From positions 1 through 34,072 of the forward strand of contig CALXHO010000021.1 of assembly GCA_944388125.1 (NCBI GenBank): a DNA stretch of 34,072 nt. The letters run 5' to 3'. Shown here in pieces: positions 16,851 to 27,663 of the stretch (the first letter of the stretch is position 1; every line of letters starts with the position of its first letter). A model generated the notes under the pieces. That model saw nothing but the letters and a program-made list of their open reading frames with translations. It had not been told where the DNA came from and did no database searches. Source of the DNA: an uncultured Gemmiger sp. Its GTDB lineage: Bacteria > Bacillota > Clostridia > Oscillospirales > Ruminococcaceae. Made by a program: the position numbers and the translations under genes.

Positions 16851-18224
16851 TCAGATCATCTGGGTCCCGGCTGCCCCGTCCAGATGCGCAAGATCGTAGG
16901 GCATCGCATAGTCCAGCAGAGCACAGATCTCTTCCCAGCTGCCGGAGGCATCCTTCTCCGCGCCGCCGTCCTGGATGCGGACAACGATCCAGGGGTAATT
17001 CACCGACTGTGCGGTGACCTGATCTTCCAGATAGGCCCAGGCATAATAGTTTGCTGCCTTCAGGTCATTTTCCTCGTACTCGATCCACATGAGACTGTAC
17101 GCCAATGTATCACTGTTATAAAAATTGGAATCCGGAAACAGAGCGGGATGGGTGTCCATGAGCTCCGTATAATACTGGTCGATCAACCCCAGGTCGTTCT
17201 GGGTCACCGTGGTGTACATCTGGTATTTGACGGTGCGGTCCAGTTCCTCATTGTAAAACTGTACCATGTCATAGTCGGTGGCGGAAACTGCATAGCCCTC
17301 CGGCGTGGCAATATCCATATAATAGTTGCCTTCCCGGATGGTATAGATGCCGTTGCCGTTGTCGGGATTGCCCTCGACCAGGCGGGCAGCCTGCTCGGCG
17401 GCCGCATGGGCCTCTGCCGGCAGTTCGGGGATCTCCTGCGGCTCATAGGAGGTATAATCGCAGTTCATGGTGAAGCTGTTGACCGTGTAGGTGATGCCGG
17501 AATCCTCCAGAAGGCTGTTCATCACGGTATCCAGGCCCGAGACGGAGCATTCCATCCGGATGGGCAGGTAGGTTTCTTTGTTCACATACATCCGCACATC
17601 GGCGCTCACACCGGAAAAATCCAGTCCGCTTTGCAGCGGGGCTTCCGGGTTTTCCCCCTGGGCCCCGGCCAGTTCCCCCAGCATGTTGCCCAGCAGAGGG
17701 CTCAGGGCCTCCCCCGAGACAGTTCCCGTCAGGCAGACCGCCGGCACCCCGTTCAGCTCCTCCACCGTCTCGTCAAAGGCCAGCGTCCCGGGGTCATTAA
17801 ACTGGATGGCCGTTCCCGCCTGCACCATGGTGGCATCGGCATCGGCAGTCATCCAGACGTCGTTCGCGTGCAGATACTGCACCATCTTGCCGTCCTCTTC
17901 CAGGAGATAGCTTTCCACCGTAAGCGGCACCCGGACGCCCATCATCTCGTAGCCCATTTCCAGGTCGGTGTAAGCTTTCTGCGGGTCGGCAGAGTAGAGC
18001 AGCGACTGTTCCAGGGATACCGTGGTGTCCACCTCCAGCCCCATCATCCCGATGGAAAGATCCATCTGCCCCGTGACCGAGGCCGCCGTGCAGGGCGTTT
18101 TTGCCATATTTTCCGCCACCCGCTCCGCCGTCTTTGCCGGCGTCATGGGGCTGCAGCCCTGCAGGGGCAGCAGCATGGCTGCCGCCAGTGTACCTGCCGC
18201 AAAACGCAGGAAATTCCGCTTCAT
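16851..18224 (-). CDS. lipoprotein with DUF6612-like N-terminal half
   Basis: This 457-aa protein begins MKRNFLRFAAGTLAAAML and has a lipobox-like LQGC with the cysteine at residue 24, so it is probably exported and lipid-anchored. The first half (about 35-290) has the pattern of LppX/LolA-like lipoprotein folds: SVTGQMDLSIGMMGLEVD, YTDLEMGYEMMGVRVPL, and a later strand pair MYVNKETYLPIRMEC, resembling DUF6612 from memory. The second half is Tyr- and Asp-rich and unassigned. The start at 18224 has AGGAG 8 nt upstream; a longer frame to 18320 lacks a ribosome binding site and would hide the signal peptide. Confidence 0.82.
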   Translation of the reverse strand: MKRNFLRFAAGTLAAAMLLPLQGCSPMTPAKTAERVAENMAKTPCTAASVTGQMDLSIGMMGLEVDTTVSLEQSLLYSADPQKAYTDLEMGYEMMGVRVPLTVESYLLEEDGKMVQYLHANDVWMTADADATMVQAGTAIQFNDPGTLAFDETVEELNGVPAVCLTGTVSGEALSPLLGNMLGELAGAQGENPEAPLQSGLDFSGVSADVRMYVNKETYLPIRMECSVSGLDTVMNSLLEDSGITYTVNSFTMNCDYTSYEPQEIPELPAEAHAAAEQAARLVEGNPDNGNGIYTIREGNYYMDIATPEGYAVSATDYDMVQFYNEELDRTVKYQMYTTVTQNDLGLIDQYYTELMDTHPALFPDSNFYNSDTLAYSLMWIEYEENDLKAANYYAWAYLEDQVTAQSVNYPWIVVRIQDGGAEKDASGSWEEICALLDYAMPYDLAHLDGAAGTQMI

Positions 18225-18277
18225 GTGATTCACTCCTTTTCCCCTGATGGATGCGTTCTTCTCTGGTATATAAGGAA

Positions 18278-18306
18278 ATTGTATCATCAAATGCGCGTTA
18301 TTTCCA
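18278..18306 (-). promoter_or_regulatory. promoter of the lipoprotein gene
   Basis: On the minus strand TGGAAA (18301-18306), a 17-nt spacer ending in TGA, and TACAAT (18278-18283): an extended -10 about 54 nt before the start codon. Confidence 0.6.
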
Positions 18307-18351
18307 CAATATTTTCGCATTTTACATATAATTTTGTCCTGTTTGTTCAGT

Positions 18352-18834
18352 TTATCGGGTCTGAAGCCAGTATTCCCCCATGCTGGAACCGGGTTTGCCG
18401 GTCACCTCATCGGACAGATAGGCCGCCAGCTGCGGGGTGTCCGGCTGCCAGGAAAGTGCCTCCGCCTCGGTGGGATACTCGATCTCGGCATAGAAAAAGG
18501 CCCCCGGCAGGCCGGAATCCACCTCGTTGACCTCCAGCGTCAGTCCGCCCTCCAGGGCATAGCTGCGCCGCAGTTTGGCGATGAGCGGTTTGCCGATCAG
18601 ATGCCTGAGCTTTTCATACAGTTCGGGCTCGATGTCGGTCTCGATCTCCTCCCGGGAAAGGGTGCCCGCCCCCTTGAAGCAGAGGACATAGTGGGTGGGC
18701 CCGCCGGTCAACGCCTCGCGGCGGATGCGCACCGTGGGCCGGACGCTGATATAGCCCTGATCCATGCGGTATTCCTCGGTGAGGGTCAGGCCTTCCGGCC
18801 AGCCGGTCACCATCCATTTGCGTTCGATCTCCAT
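18352..18834 (-). CDS. CYTH-domain protein (triphosphate-binding tunnel enzyme)
   Basis: CYTH proteins form an eight-stranded tunnel that binds triphosphates; many bacterial members hydrolyse inorganic triphosphate. The 160-aa protein starts MEIERKWMV, which contains the diagnostic ExExK-type signature (Glu2, Glu4, Lys6), followed by alternating charged strand motifs: VRIRRE, HYVLCFKGAG, AKLRRSY, LTLEVNEVD and FFYAEIEYPTEAEA. These are the conserved Arg/Lys and Glu blocks of the tunnel. AAGGAG lies 6 nt before the ATG. It reads in the same direction as the lipoprotein gene downstream but is 127 nt away and that gene has its own promoter. Confidence 0.9.
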   Translation of the reverse strand: MEIERKWMVTGWPEGLTLTEEYRMDQGYISVRPTVRIRREALTGGPTHYVLCFKGAGTLSREEIETDIEPELYEKLRHLIGKPLIAKLRRSYALEGGLTLEVNEVDSGLPGAFFYAEIEYPTEAEALSWQPDTPQLAAYLSDEVTGKPGSSMGEYWLQTR

Positions 18835-18890
18835 TGTCGTCTCCTTTTTGCCGCGGCAGAGCGGCAGGCTTTTGTCCTTGCGGTCTCCTT

Positions 18891-18896
18891 ATTATA
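18891..18896 (-). promoter_or_regulatory. extended -10 promoter of the CYTH gene
   Basis: On the minus strand TATAAT is preceded by TGA (extended -10); no good -35 is visible. It lies about 57 nt upstream of the start codon and is back to back with the rlmI promoter. Confidence 0.55.
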
Positions 18897-18925
18897 TCAT
18901 GAGGGACGCATTCTGCGCGGCCTTC

Positions 18926-18954
18926 TTGCGTATTTTCCTTTGGGACGGTATACT
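18926..18954 (+). promoter_or_regulatory. promoter of the RlmI-type gene
   Basis: TTGCGT (18926-18931), a 17-nt spacer and TATACT (18949-18954), 37 nt before the start codon. Confidence 0.75.
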
Positions 18955-18991
18955 GATAGCGATTGATTTTGTAAGAAAAGGACGACTGCCG

Positions 18992-20224
18992 ATGAAAACC
19001 GTGCGTGAATGGCCTGCCTTCACCGTTTCCAAAAAAGCAGCGGCCAGCCTGGCCGCCGGGCATCCCTGGGTGTACGACAATGAGATCACCCAGTCCCCCG
19101 ATCCCCTGCCTGCCCCCGGCGGCCTGGCCGATGTGCTGAGCCCCCGGGGCAGCTACCTTGGCACCGCCATGTACAGCCCTGCCAGCCGCATCCGGCTGCG
19201 GGTCATCAGCCGCAACGCCAACGACCGCTTTGACGAGGCTTTCTGGCGCCGCCGCCTGGAATACGCCTGGGCCTACCGCAAGCAGGTGATGGGCGAGACC
19301 GACTGCCAGTGCTGCCGGTTTGTTTTCGGGGAGGCGGACTCCCTGCCCGGGCTGACCGTTGACCGGTTCGGTCCCCTGCTGGTCACCCAGATCACCAGTG
19401 TGGGCATCGAGGTGCGCAAGGACAGGATCCTGCCCCTGCTGGCCGATGTCCTGCGGGCCGACGGCCAGCACATCGAGGGCATCTTTGAGCGCAACGACCT
19501 GGCTCTGCGGGACAAGGAGGGGCTGTCCCGGGGCAAGGGGTGGTATCCCCTGCCCGGCGAACCCCTGCCCCAGAGTCCCGTCACCGAGATCTGTGAAAAC
19601 GGCATCTACTACGCCGTGGACGTGGAGAACGGGCAAAAGACCGGATTTTTCCTCGACCAGAAATACAACCGCCGGGCGGTGGCCCATCTGGCAGCCGGGC
19701 GCACCGTGCTGGACTGCTTCACCCACACCGGCAGCTTTGCCCTCAACGCGGCAAAGGGCGGCGCCAAACATGTCACCGCGGTGGATGTGAGCGCCTCCGC
19801 CATCGAGATGGCCCGCCGCAACGCCGTGCGAAACGGGCTGGATGACCGGATGGACTTTGTCTGCTCCGACGTGTTTGACCTTCTGCCCCGGCTGGAGGCG
19901 GAGGGACATCCCTACGATTTCATCATCCTGGACCCGCCGGCCTTCACCAAATCCCGCTCCACCGCCGCCAGCGCCATGCGCGGCTACAAGGAGATCAACC
20001 TGCGGGCCATGCGGCTTTTGCCCCGGGGCGGTTATCTGGCCACCGCCAGCTGCAGCCACTTTGCCCCCGCCCCCGAGTTCGTCAGGATGCTGCATGCCGC
20101 CGCCCGGGACACCGGCCGTTCCCTGCGGCAGATCGAAGCCCGCCAGCAGGCCCCCGACCATCCCATCCTGTGGGAAGTTCCCGAGACCGATTACCTGAAA
20201 TTCTACCTTTTCCAGGTAGTCTGA
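18992..20224 (+). CDS. rlmI: RlmI-type class I SAM-dependent rRNA methyltransferase
   Basis: RlmI makes m5C1962 in E. coli 23S rRNA. This 410-aa protein has the same layout: an N-terminal PUA domain (about 1-75, with GHPWVYDNEI), a central domain with ENGQKTGFFLDQ, and a Rossmann methyltransferase with SAM motif DCFTHTGSFAL, the acidic VDVSASAIEMAR, motif IV DPPAFTKSR and a Cys-containing ATASCSHF in the position of the catalytic cysteine. The ATG at 18992 follows AAAGGA; upstream in-frame codons would overlap the promoter. The exact target base in this organism is inferred from family. A 9-bp hairpin follows the stop at 20229-20250 but lacks a T tract. Confidence 0.88.
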   Translation: MKTVREWPAFTVSKKAAASLAAGHPWVYDNEITQSPDPLPAPGGLADVLSPRGSYLGTAMYSPASRIRLRVISRNANDRFDEAFWRRRLEYAWAYRKQVMGETDCQCCRFVFGEADSLPGLTVDRFGPLLVTQITSVGIEVRKDRILPLLADVLRADGQHIEGIFERNDLALRDKEGLSRGKGWYPLPGEPLPQSPVTEICENGIYYAVDVENGQKTGFFLDQKYNRRAVAHLAAGRTVLDCFTHTGSFALNAAKGGAKHVTAVDVSASAIEMARRNAVRNGLDDRMDFVCSDVFDLLPRLEAEGHPYDFIILDPPAFTKSRSTAASAMRGYKEINLRAMRLLPRGGYLATASCSHFAPAPEFVRMLHAAARDTGRSLRQIEARQQAPDHPILWEVPETDYLKFYLFQVV

Positions 20225-20313
20225 CCACCGGTTTTGCCCCCGCAGAACCGCAAACTATGGAAAAGCGCCAATTTTTACCGTTTCTGTGCCATCGTATTTT
20301 GGCAAACCGCCTA

Positions 20314-20342
20314 TTGCGTTTTGTTCCCGCGCCCGATATAAT
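20314..20342 (+). promoter_or_regulatory. promoter of the GS-III gene
   Basis: TTGCGT (20314-20319), a 17-nt spacer and a perfect TATAAT (20337-20342). Transcription should start near 20350, just before a long hairpin. Confidence 0.85.
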
Positions 20343-20357
20343 TATCACATAAACAGC

Positions 20358-20400
20358 AAGGGCGCTGCGAACGTAAGATTCGCAGCGCCTTTGTTAGTTT
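20358..20400 (+). promoter_or_regulatory. leader hairpin (possible attenuator) of the GS-III gene
   Basis: AAGGGCGCTGCGAA (20358-20371) pairs with TTCGCAGCGCCTTT (20379-20392) over 14 bp, capped by a GTAA-type loop. It is followed by TTTGTTAGTTT, an imperfect T tract. It lies between promoter and ribosome binding site, so it may be an attenuator or simply a 5' stabilising hairpin. I do not see the two hexaloop hairpins typical of ANTAR targets. Confidence 0.6.
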
Positions 20401-20423
20401 CGAGCAGTAAAGGAGTATGAAGT

Positions 20424-22514
<2,091 letters not shown>

Positions 22515-22600
22515 TCGGTTTCCTCGCCGCCTTGTAAACAGGGCGCTGCGCAGAGCACAAATTAGCCATTCTCCTTTTCCTATTTCTTACACCAGCTCGG

Positions 22601-22631
22601 AGGGCCCGCCATCGCGGGCCTTTCGAGTTTT
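22601..22631 (+). terminator. terminator/attenuator between the two GS genes
   Basis: AGGGCCCGC (22601-22609), a CATC loop and GCGGGCCTT (22614-22622) form a 9-bp stem with one wobble, followed by TCGAGTTTT. It ends the GS-III transcript or attenuates read-through into GS-I. Upstream at 22540-22550 is an 11-nt copy of the sequence AGGGCGCTGCG also found in the GS-III leader hairpin (20359-20369). Confidence 0.65.
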
Positions 22632-22688
22632 GGGCTACTACCGGCAGTGCGTCCCCGTCCCGGCGCCTGCCACGCACGGAGGTTCACC

Positions 22689-23999
22689 ATGAAACGGACT
22701 GCACAGGATATCCTGAACTTTGTGGAGGACAACGACGTCAAGTTTGTCCGTCTGGCTTTTTGTGATATTTTCGGCAACCAGAAGAACATCTCGCTGTTCG
22801 CCAGCGAGCTTCCCGGTGCGTTTGAGCATGGCGTCTGTTTCGACGGCAGTTCCATCGCCGGCTTCATGAACACCGAGGAGAGCGACCTCGTGCTATGGCC
22901 TGACCCGGACACTGTCTGCATTCTGCCCTGGCGCCCTGCCGAGGGCCGCGTCATGCGCATGTACTGTGACATCACGCTGCCCGACGGCAAGCCTTTTGAG
23001 GGCAACTGCCGGGGATACTTACAGTCGGTGGTGCGCCGCGCCCGGGCTATGGGTCTTGTCTGCAATGTGGGCTGTGAGTGCGAGTTCTACCTCTTTGAGA
23101 CAGACGATCACGGCAACCCCACCAAGATTCCCCTGGATCACGGCGGCTACTTTGACATTGCCCCCCTGGACAAGGGAGAGAACATCCGCCGGGAGATCTG
23201 CTTTGCCATGGAGGATCTGGGCCTCAAGCCCCAGCACAGCCACCACGAGAGCGGCCACGGCCAGAATGAGGTGGATTTCCTCTACGCCCCGGCCCTGCGC
23301 TCGGCAGACAACCTGAATACCTTCAAGAGCACCGTCAAGGCCATCGCGGGGCGAAACGGCCTGTTTGCCAGCTTCATGCCCAAACCCCTGCGGGATCAGG
23401 CGGGCAGCGGCCTGCACGTCAATATTTCCCTCAAGCGGGACGGCAAGAATCTGTTTGAGGGCGATATTGCCCCCGACAGTGAGCCCGGGCACTTCATTGC
23501 GGGCATTCTGGCCCACGCCCGGGAACTGACCGCCTTCTGCAACCCGCTGCCCAACAGCTATGCCCGCTTCGGCAGCTGTGAGGCGCCCCAATATATCAGC
23601 TGGAGCCGGCAGAACCGCAGCCAGCTGGTCCGTCTGCCCTCCGCCCACGGGGAGCTCTGCCGCATGGAAATGCGCAGCCCCGATCCTTCCTGCAACCCGC
23701 ACCTGGCCATCGGCCTGATCCTGGCGGCGGGCCTGGACGGCATCCAGAACAAGATGCTCCTGCCTGCCCCGGTCAACCGCAACCTGTTCCTGCATTCCAG
23801 CACCGAGGGCCTGGAAAGCCTGCCCCGCTCTCTGCGGGAGGCCATCACGGTGGCCGCGTCCAGCGACTTCATCTCCAACGAGCTGCCCCTGGCCCTGCTG
23901 AACAAATACTTTGAGTACCAGACCCGGCTGTGCCTGGACTTTGAAAGTGCATCCGATCCCGAGGCCTGGGAACGGGAGCACTGCTTCCCCACGGTCTGA
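22689..23999 (+). CDS. glnA: type I glutamine synthetase
   Basis: A second glutamine synthetase, 436 aa, of the shorter GS-I class. It begins MKRTAQDILNFVEDNDVKFV and contains FDGSSIAGF, GCECEFYLF with metal-ligand Glu residues, HHESGHGQNEVDF, GSGLHVNISL and the NPLPNSYARF block before the Arg-rich QNRSQLVRLP. There is no extended C-terminal adenylylation segment as in the beta-type enzymes, so the GS-I alpha type is likely. The ATG at 22689 has GGAGG 6 nt upstream; a longer frame from 22647 has no such site. It lies between GS-III and an ANTAR regulator. Confidence 0.94.
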   Translation: MKRTAQDILNFVEDNDVKFVRLAFCDIFGNQKNISLFASELPGAFEHGVCFDGSSIAGFMNTEESDLVLWPDPDTVCILPWRPAEGRVMRMYCDITLPDGKPFEGNCRGYLQSVVRRARAMGLVCNVGCECEFYLFETDDHGNPTKIPLDHGGYFDIAPLDKGENIRREICFAMEDLGLKPQHSHHESGHGQNEVDFLYAPALRSADNLNTFKSTVKAIAGRNGLFASFMPKPLRDQAGSGLHVNISLKRDGKNLFEGDIAPDSEPGHFIAGILAHARELTAFCNPLPNSYARFGSCEAPQYISWSRQNRSQLVRLPSAHGELCRMEMRSPDPSCNPHLAIGLILAAGLDGIQNKMLLPAPVNRNLFLHSSTEGLESLPRSLREAITVAASSDFISNELPLALLNKYFEYQTRLCLDFESASDPEAWEREHCFPTV

Positions 24000-24052
24000 A
24001 TTCCCCGCGCCGTCAACGATGACGGTGAACTTTGCCGAAAGGAGGAACCCGC

Positions 24053-24628
24053 ATGCCTCTGGCATTGATCGCATCTGCCGGCGTCAACGCCAACGAGTAC
24101 CTGGCACGGCATATTGCCGAGTTGGGCTATCCGCGCCCGGTCATCGTGGCCAGCGGCGGCGAAGCCCGCAGACGGCTGGCGGAGAAGGATTTCGAGATCG
24201 TGGTCATCAACACTCCGCTGCCCGATGAGTTCGGCCATGAGTTGGGCACCTATGCGGTGGAGAGCTCCCACGCCGGGGTATTGCTGCTGGCCAAATCCGG
24301 CACGGCGGAACAGATCTCCAACAATCTGCAGCACAGCGGCGTGCTGGTTCTGGCAAAGCCGTTTTCCTCCACCCAGTTCCGCCAGGCGGTGCAGATGGCT
24401 TCCAGCTGCTGCCGCCGGCTGGCTCCCCTGCTGGAGGAAAACGCCCGCCTGACCGACAAGATCGCCCAGCTTCGTCTGGTGGACCGCGCCAAATGCATGC
24501 TCATTGAAAAGCGCGGCATGACCGAGTCGGAGGCTCATCGCCTCATCGAAAAGCGGGCCATGGATACCCGTACCAGCCGGGGAGAGGTCGCCTCCGCCCT
24601 GCTGGATGAGGAGGACGACGATCTCTGA
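24053..24628 (+). CDS. ANTAR-domain antiterminator with degenerate receiver domain
   Basis: ANTAR proteins bind paired RNA hairpins and prevent early transcription termination. This 191-aa protein has an N-terminal receiver-like domain (1-115), a short coiled coil (about 118-135) and a C-terminal ANTAR domain with LRLVDRAKCMLIEKRG and TESEAHRLIEKRAMDT. The receiver lacks the usual acidic pair (residues 7-12 read ASAGVN) and the phospho-acceptor position is Asn53 in VVINTPLPDEFG; Lys102 in LAKPF is kept. It should therefore not be switched by phosphorylation. Location after two glutamine synthetases suggests nitrogen control. The ATG at 24053 has AAAGGAGG 7 nt upstream. Confidence 0.9.
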   Translation: MPLALIASAGVNANEYLARHIAELGYPRPVIVASGGEARRRLAEKDFEIVVINTPLPDEFGHELGTYAVESSHAGVLLLAKSGTAEQISNNLQHSGVLVLAKPFSSTQFRQAVQMASSCCRRLAPLLEENARLTDKIAQLRLVDRAKCMLIEKRGMTESEAHRLIEKRAMDTRTSRGEVASALLDEEDDDL

Positions 24629-24663
24629 TCCGCTGCGCTCCAACGCGGCAATCTGCAACCGCA

Positions 24664-24715
24664 TTGCCGGTCTGCACAAAAAACAGTAATTGCTTTTGTG
24701 CAGGCCGGCAATTTT
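24664..24715 (+). terminator. terminator after the glnA-ANTAR genes
   Basis: TTGCCGGTCTGCACAAAA (24664-24681) pairs with 24694-24711 over 18 bp with one G-T wobble, loop of 12 nt, followed by TTTTGTG. The remainder of the gap up to pyrG holds only the pyrG promoter. Confidence 0.85.
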
Positions 24716-24796
24716 GTGAGAAACTTTTCAGGCGGAAGCCTGATGCCCTGTCCACGGGACGGGGGTGGGAAATTTGCACGGCAGAACTGCGAAATC

Positions 24797-24826
24797 TTGA
24801 TTTTTGCAGGGCGACGTGTATATAAT
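24797..24826 (+). promoter_or_regulatory. promoter of pyrG
   Basis: TTGATT (24797-24802), an 18-nt spacer and a perfect TATAAT (24821-24826). A second TATAAT lies at 24837-24842 without a good -35. No C-rich start sequence or leader terminator of the kind used for CTP-dependent pyrG attenuation in B. subtilis was seen. Confidence 0.75.
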
Positions 24827-24867
24827 AATAAATTGGTATAATTGATATGGATGTGGAGGATGTGTGT

Positions 24868-26517
24868 ATGTCTACCAAATATATCTTTGTTACCGGCGGT
24901 GTCGTGTCCGGTCTGGGCAAGGGCATCACGGCGGCCAGCCTGGGCCGTCTGCTCAAGACCCGCGGGCTGAAGGTCGCTTCCCAGAAGCTGGACCCTTATA
25001 TCAACGTCGACCCCGGCACCATGAGCCCCCTGCAGCACGGTGAGGTCTTTGTCACCGACGACGGCACCGAGACCGACCTGGATCTGGGCCACTACGAGCG
25101 ATTCATCGACGAAAACCTCAACAAGTACTCCAACCTGACCACCGGCAAGGTTTACTGGAACGTGCTGCACAAGGAGCGCCAGGGTGCCTACTTGGGCCAG
25201 ACGGTTCAGATCATCCCCCACATCACCAACGAGATCAAGAGCTACATCTACAACCTGGCCAAGAGCACCGAGGCCGATGTGGTCATCACTGAGATCGGCG
25301 GCACCACCGGCGACATTGAGAGCCAGCCTTTCCTGGAGGCCATCCGTCAGGTGGGCGTGGAGCAGGGCCCTGAGAACTGCTGCTACATCCATGTGGTTCT
25401 GGTGCCCTACATTTCCGGCTCCGACGAGTACAAGTCCAAACCTGCCCAGCATTCCTGCAAGGAGCTGCAGGGCATGGGCATCACCCCCAACGTCATCGTG
25501 CTGCGCGCCGACGGCAGTGTGGGCGCCGACATCAAGCGCAAGATCAGCATGTTCTGCAATGTGCGCCCCGACTGCGTCATTGAGAACCTGACTATGCCCA
25601 GCCTGTACGAGTGCCCCCTCATGCTGGATGCCGCCGGTCTGACCAACGTGGTCGTCCGCCAGCTGCATCTGGAGACCCCGCCGTCCGATCTGACTGAGTG
25701 GAAGGAACTGATCTCCCGCATTGCCACCCGCAGCAAAAACTGCACCATCGCACTGGTGGGCAAGTATGTCAAGCTGCACGATGCCTACCTGAGCGTCATG
25801 GAGAGCCTGTACCATGCAGGCTTTGAGAACGAGTCCAAGGTGGACATCCGCTGGGTGGACAGCGAAAATCTGCTGGATCAGCAGCGCTGCTCCGAGGAGC
25901 TGGCCGACGTGGACGGCATCATCATTCCCGGCGGCTTCGGTGACCGCGGCATCGAGGGCATGATCCAGGCCGCCCGCTATGCCCGTGAGAACCGCATTCC
26001 CTGCTTCGGCATCTGCCTGGGCATGCAGATCATGGTCATGGAGTTTGCCCGCGACGTGCTGGGCTATGCCGATGCCAACTCGGGCGAGTTCACTCCCGAC
26101 GGCCAGCACAATGTCATCGCCCTCATGCCCGACCAGCAGGGCAACATTCCCAAGGGCGGCACCATGCGCCTGGGCAAGTATCCCTGCACCATCGCGGCAG
26201 GCACCCACATGGCTGCCTGCTACGGCAAGACCGAGATCGACGAGCGCCATCGCCATCGCTATGAGTTCAACAACGACTTCCGCGAGGAGATGCAGCAGAA
26301 GGGTCTGGTCATCGCCGGTACCAGCCCCGACGGCCGTTTGGTGGAGGCGGTGGAGCTGCCCGACCGTGAGTTCCACATCGGCGTCCAGTTCCACCCCGAA
26401 TTCAAGAGCCGTCCCAACCACGCCCATCCTCTGTTCAAGGGCTTTATTGCGGCTGCGCTCAACTACCAGTGTGAGCGCCTGCACCATGAGCATACTGCCA
26501 TGAACGACAACATCTGA
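24868..26517 (+). CDS. pyrG: CTP synthase
   Basis: PyrG aminates UTP to CTP with ATP and glutamine. The 549-aa protein has the N-terminal synthetase domain starting with [16 protein letters not shown] (P-loop type), [20 protein letters not shown] and [13 protein letters not shown], and a C-terminal class I glutamine amidotransferase domain with the nucleophile Cys383 in FGICLGMQ and His509/Glu511 in FHPEFKSRP. The ATG at 24868 has GGAGG 8 nt upstream; a frame from 24847 would start before the ribosome binding site. It follows the glutamine synthetase genes, which make its nitrogen donor, but has its own promoter. Confidence 0.97.
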   Translation: MSTKYIFVTGGVVSGLGKGITAASLGRLLKTRGLKVASQKLDPYINVDPGTMSPLQHGEVFVTDDGTETDLDLGHYERFIDENLNKYSNLTTGKVYWNVLHKERQGAYLGQTVQIIPHITNEIKSYIYNLAKSTEADVVITEIGGTTGDIESQPFLEAIRQVGVEQGPENCCYIHVVLVPYISGSDEYKSKPAQHSCKELQGMGITPNVIVLRADGSVGADIKRKISMFCNVRPDCVIENLTMPSLYECPLMLDAAGLTNVVVRQLHLETPPSDLTEWKELISRIATRSKNCTIALVGKYVKLHDAYLSVMESLYHAGFENESKVDIRWVDSENLLDQQRCSEELADVDGIIIPGGFGDRGIEGMIQAARYARENRIPCFGICLGMQIMVMEFARDVLGYADANSGEFTPDGQHNVIALMPDQQGNIPKGGTMRLGKYPCTIAAGTHMAACYGKTEIDERHRHRYEFNNDFREEMQQKGLVIAGTSPDGRLVEAVELPDREFHIGVQFHPEFKSRPNHAHPLFKGFIAAALNYQCERLHHEHTAMNDNI

Positions 26518-26522
26518 TCTTC

Positions 26523-26573
26523 CCGCGCCCGGGCAGGCGGTCTGTGCACCGCTGTCCGGGCGCGGTCTGTTTT
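26523..26573 (+). terminator. terminator after pyrG
   Basis: CCGCGCCCGG (26523-26532) pairs with CCGGGCGCGG (26556-26565); an inner GCGGT/ACCGC stem extends it. TCTGTTTT follows. Confidence 0.85.
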
Positions 26574-26864
26574 GCCCGCAAGCACCGGTCCGGATGTAAA
26601 AGTTGTTCTCTTTTGAAAAAAATTCCTGCCGGATTGCAAAATTTCCCTTTGCCGCCTCGTATGATAGATAGTCATCCCAGGGAGGCAAACGCACGCTCCG
26701 CCGCACAAAAAGGCGGATGGGCTTTCGGGCAGAATCACAAATTCACGCCTGGCCGTGCAAAATATCTTGTAAGTTTTTGTACTACACTCCTTTGGAATGA
26801 TGCTGTATAATAGATGGATAACCGGAGGTAATTTTGCCCCGGTGACAAAAAAAGGAGCTGTACT
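26574..26864 (+). promoter_or_regulatory. upstream region of the PAP2 gene, partly unexplained
   Basis: About 290 nt without a credible gene. A perfect TATAAT at 26806-26811 with a weak -35 (TACACT, 26783-26788) is the nearest promoter. A similar box, TATGAT followed by AGATAG, lies at 26660-26665. Between them are a TCCGCC/GGCGGA hairpin with an A-rich loop (about 26696-26716) and AT-rich sequence. A small ACCGG/CCGGT hairpin lies just before the ribosome binding site. I compared it mentally with common riboswitches and matched none. Confidence 0.4.
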
Positions 26865-27557
26865 ATGGTTACCTGGTGTAAGCGCCATCCGATTCAGTTC
26901 ATGGCGCTGTATCTGGTCTTTTACTTATCGTTTTTCACCCTGCTGGAACACAGCACAGTCCCCTCCGTGATTCTCCACTGCGCACTGGATGATAAGATTC
27001 CCTTTTTCAAATACGCCATCATCCCCTATTACCTGTGGTTTGTCTGGATCGTCTGCACCTTGTTCTGGCTGCTGTGGTTCGCCCCCAAAAAGGAGTTCTG
27101 GCGTCTGTGTCTGCCGCTGTTTGCCGGCATGACCCTGTCGCTGATGTTCTGCGCCCTGGTGCCCAACGGCGTCTCGCTGCGTCCCGCCTCCATTGAGGGC
27201 AACGACATCTTCACCATGCTGGTGCGCGGACTGTGGAAAGCCGATACCTCCACCAACGTCTGCCCGTCCATCCACGTTTTCAACTCGCTGACCCTGGACC
27301 TGGCTTTCCAGCGCACCACGCTGCTGTCCAAGCCCAGATACCGCTTTGTGCGGTGGGGTGCCCATCTGCTGGATGTGGCCATCGTGATGTCCACCATGCT
27401 GCTCAAACAGCACTCGGTCATCGACGTGGTGTGCGGCATTGTGCTTGCCCTGGTCATCGACCGTGCGGCCACCGCCGTCGCCGCGTCCCTGGCCCGCCAT
27501 CCCGAACTCACCGCCCCGCAGGGGGAACGTCCCCACGCTGTTCTGGAGCACGAGTGA
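26865..27557 (+). CDS. PAP2-family membrane phosphatase
   Basis: PAP2 enzymes remove phosphate from lipid phosphates such as phosphatidic acid or undecaprenyl pyrophosphate. The 230-aa protein has about five or six membrane segments and the family phosphatase blocks: VSLRP in the first position, CPSIHVFNS with the PSxH signature and LLKQHSVIDVVCG with the HxxxD motif that supplies the catalytic histidine. AAAGGAG lies before the ATG at 26865. PopT, a polyprenyl-phosphate carrier, is encoded elsewhere in the window (31935-32786), so an undecaprenyl role is possible but only inferred. Confidence 0.85.
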   Translation: MVTWCKRHPIQFMALYLVFYLSFFTLLEHSTVPSVILHCALDDKIPFFKYAIIPYYLWFVWIVCTLFWLLWFAPKKEFWRLCLPLFAGMTLSLMFCALVPNGVSLRPASIEGNDIFTMLVRGLWKADTSTNVCPSIHVFNSLTLDLAFQRTTLLSKPRYRFVRWGAHLLDVAIVMSTMLLKQHSVIDVVCGIVLALVIDRAATAVAASLARHPELTAPQGERPHAVLEHE

Positions 27558-27570
27558 TCCATCGGTTTCC

Positions 27571-27615
27571 AAAATCCCCCGTTTTCCGGTTTTTCGCGAA
27601 AACGGGGGATTTTTT
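27571..27615 (+). terminator. terminator after the PAP2 gene
   Basis: AAAATCCCCCGTTTTC (27571-27586) pairs perfectly with GAAAACGGGGGATTTT (from 27598), followed by further T to 27615. Confidence 0.93.
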
Positions 27616-27628
27616 GCCGTTTTTTGCC

Positions 27629-27657
27629 TTTACCCCGCCATGGGTTTGTGTTATACT
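27629..27657 (+). promoter_or_regulatory. promoter of the flavodiiron protein gene
   Basis: TTTACC (27629-27634), a 17-nt spacer ending in TGT (extended -10) and TATACT (27652-27657). It starts a leader of about 145 nt. Confidence 0.7.
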
Positions 27658-27663
27658 GTGGTC

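Noticed and set aside
26544-26810. An 88-codon frame downstream of pyrG
   Set aside because: It begins inside the pyrG terminator, lacks a ribosome binding site and has no domain pattern.
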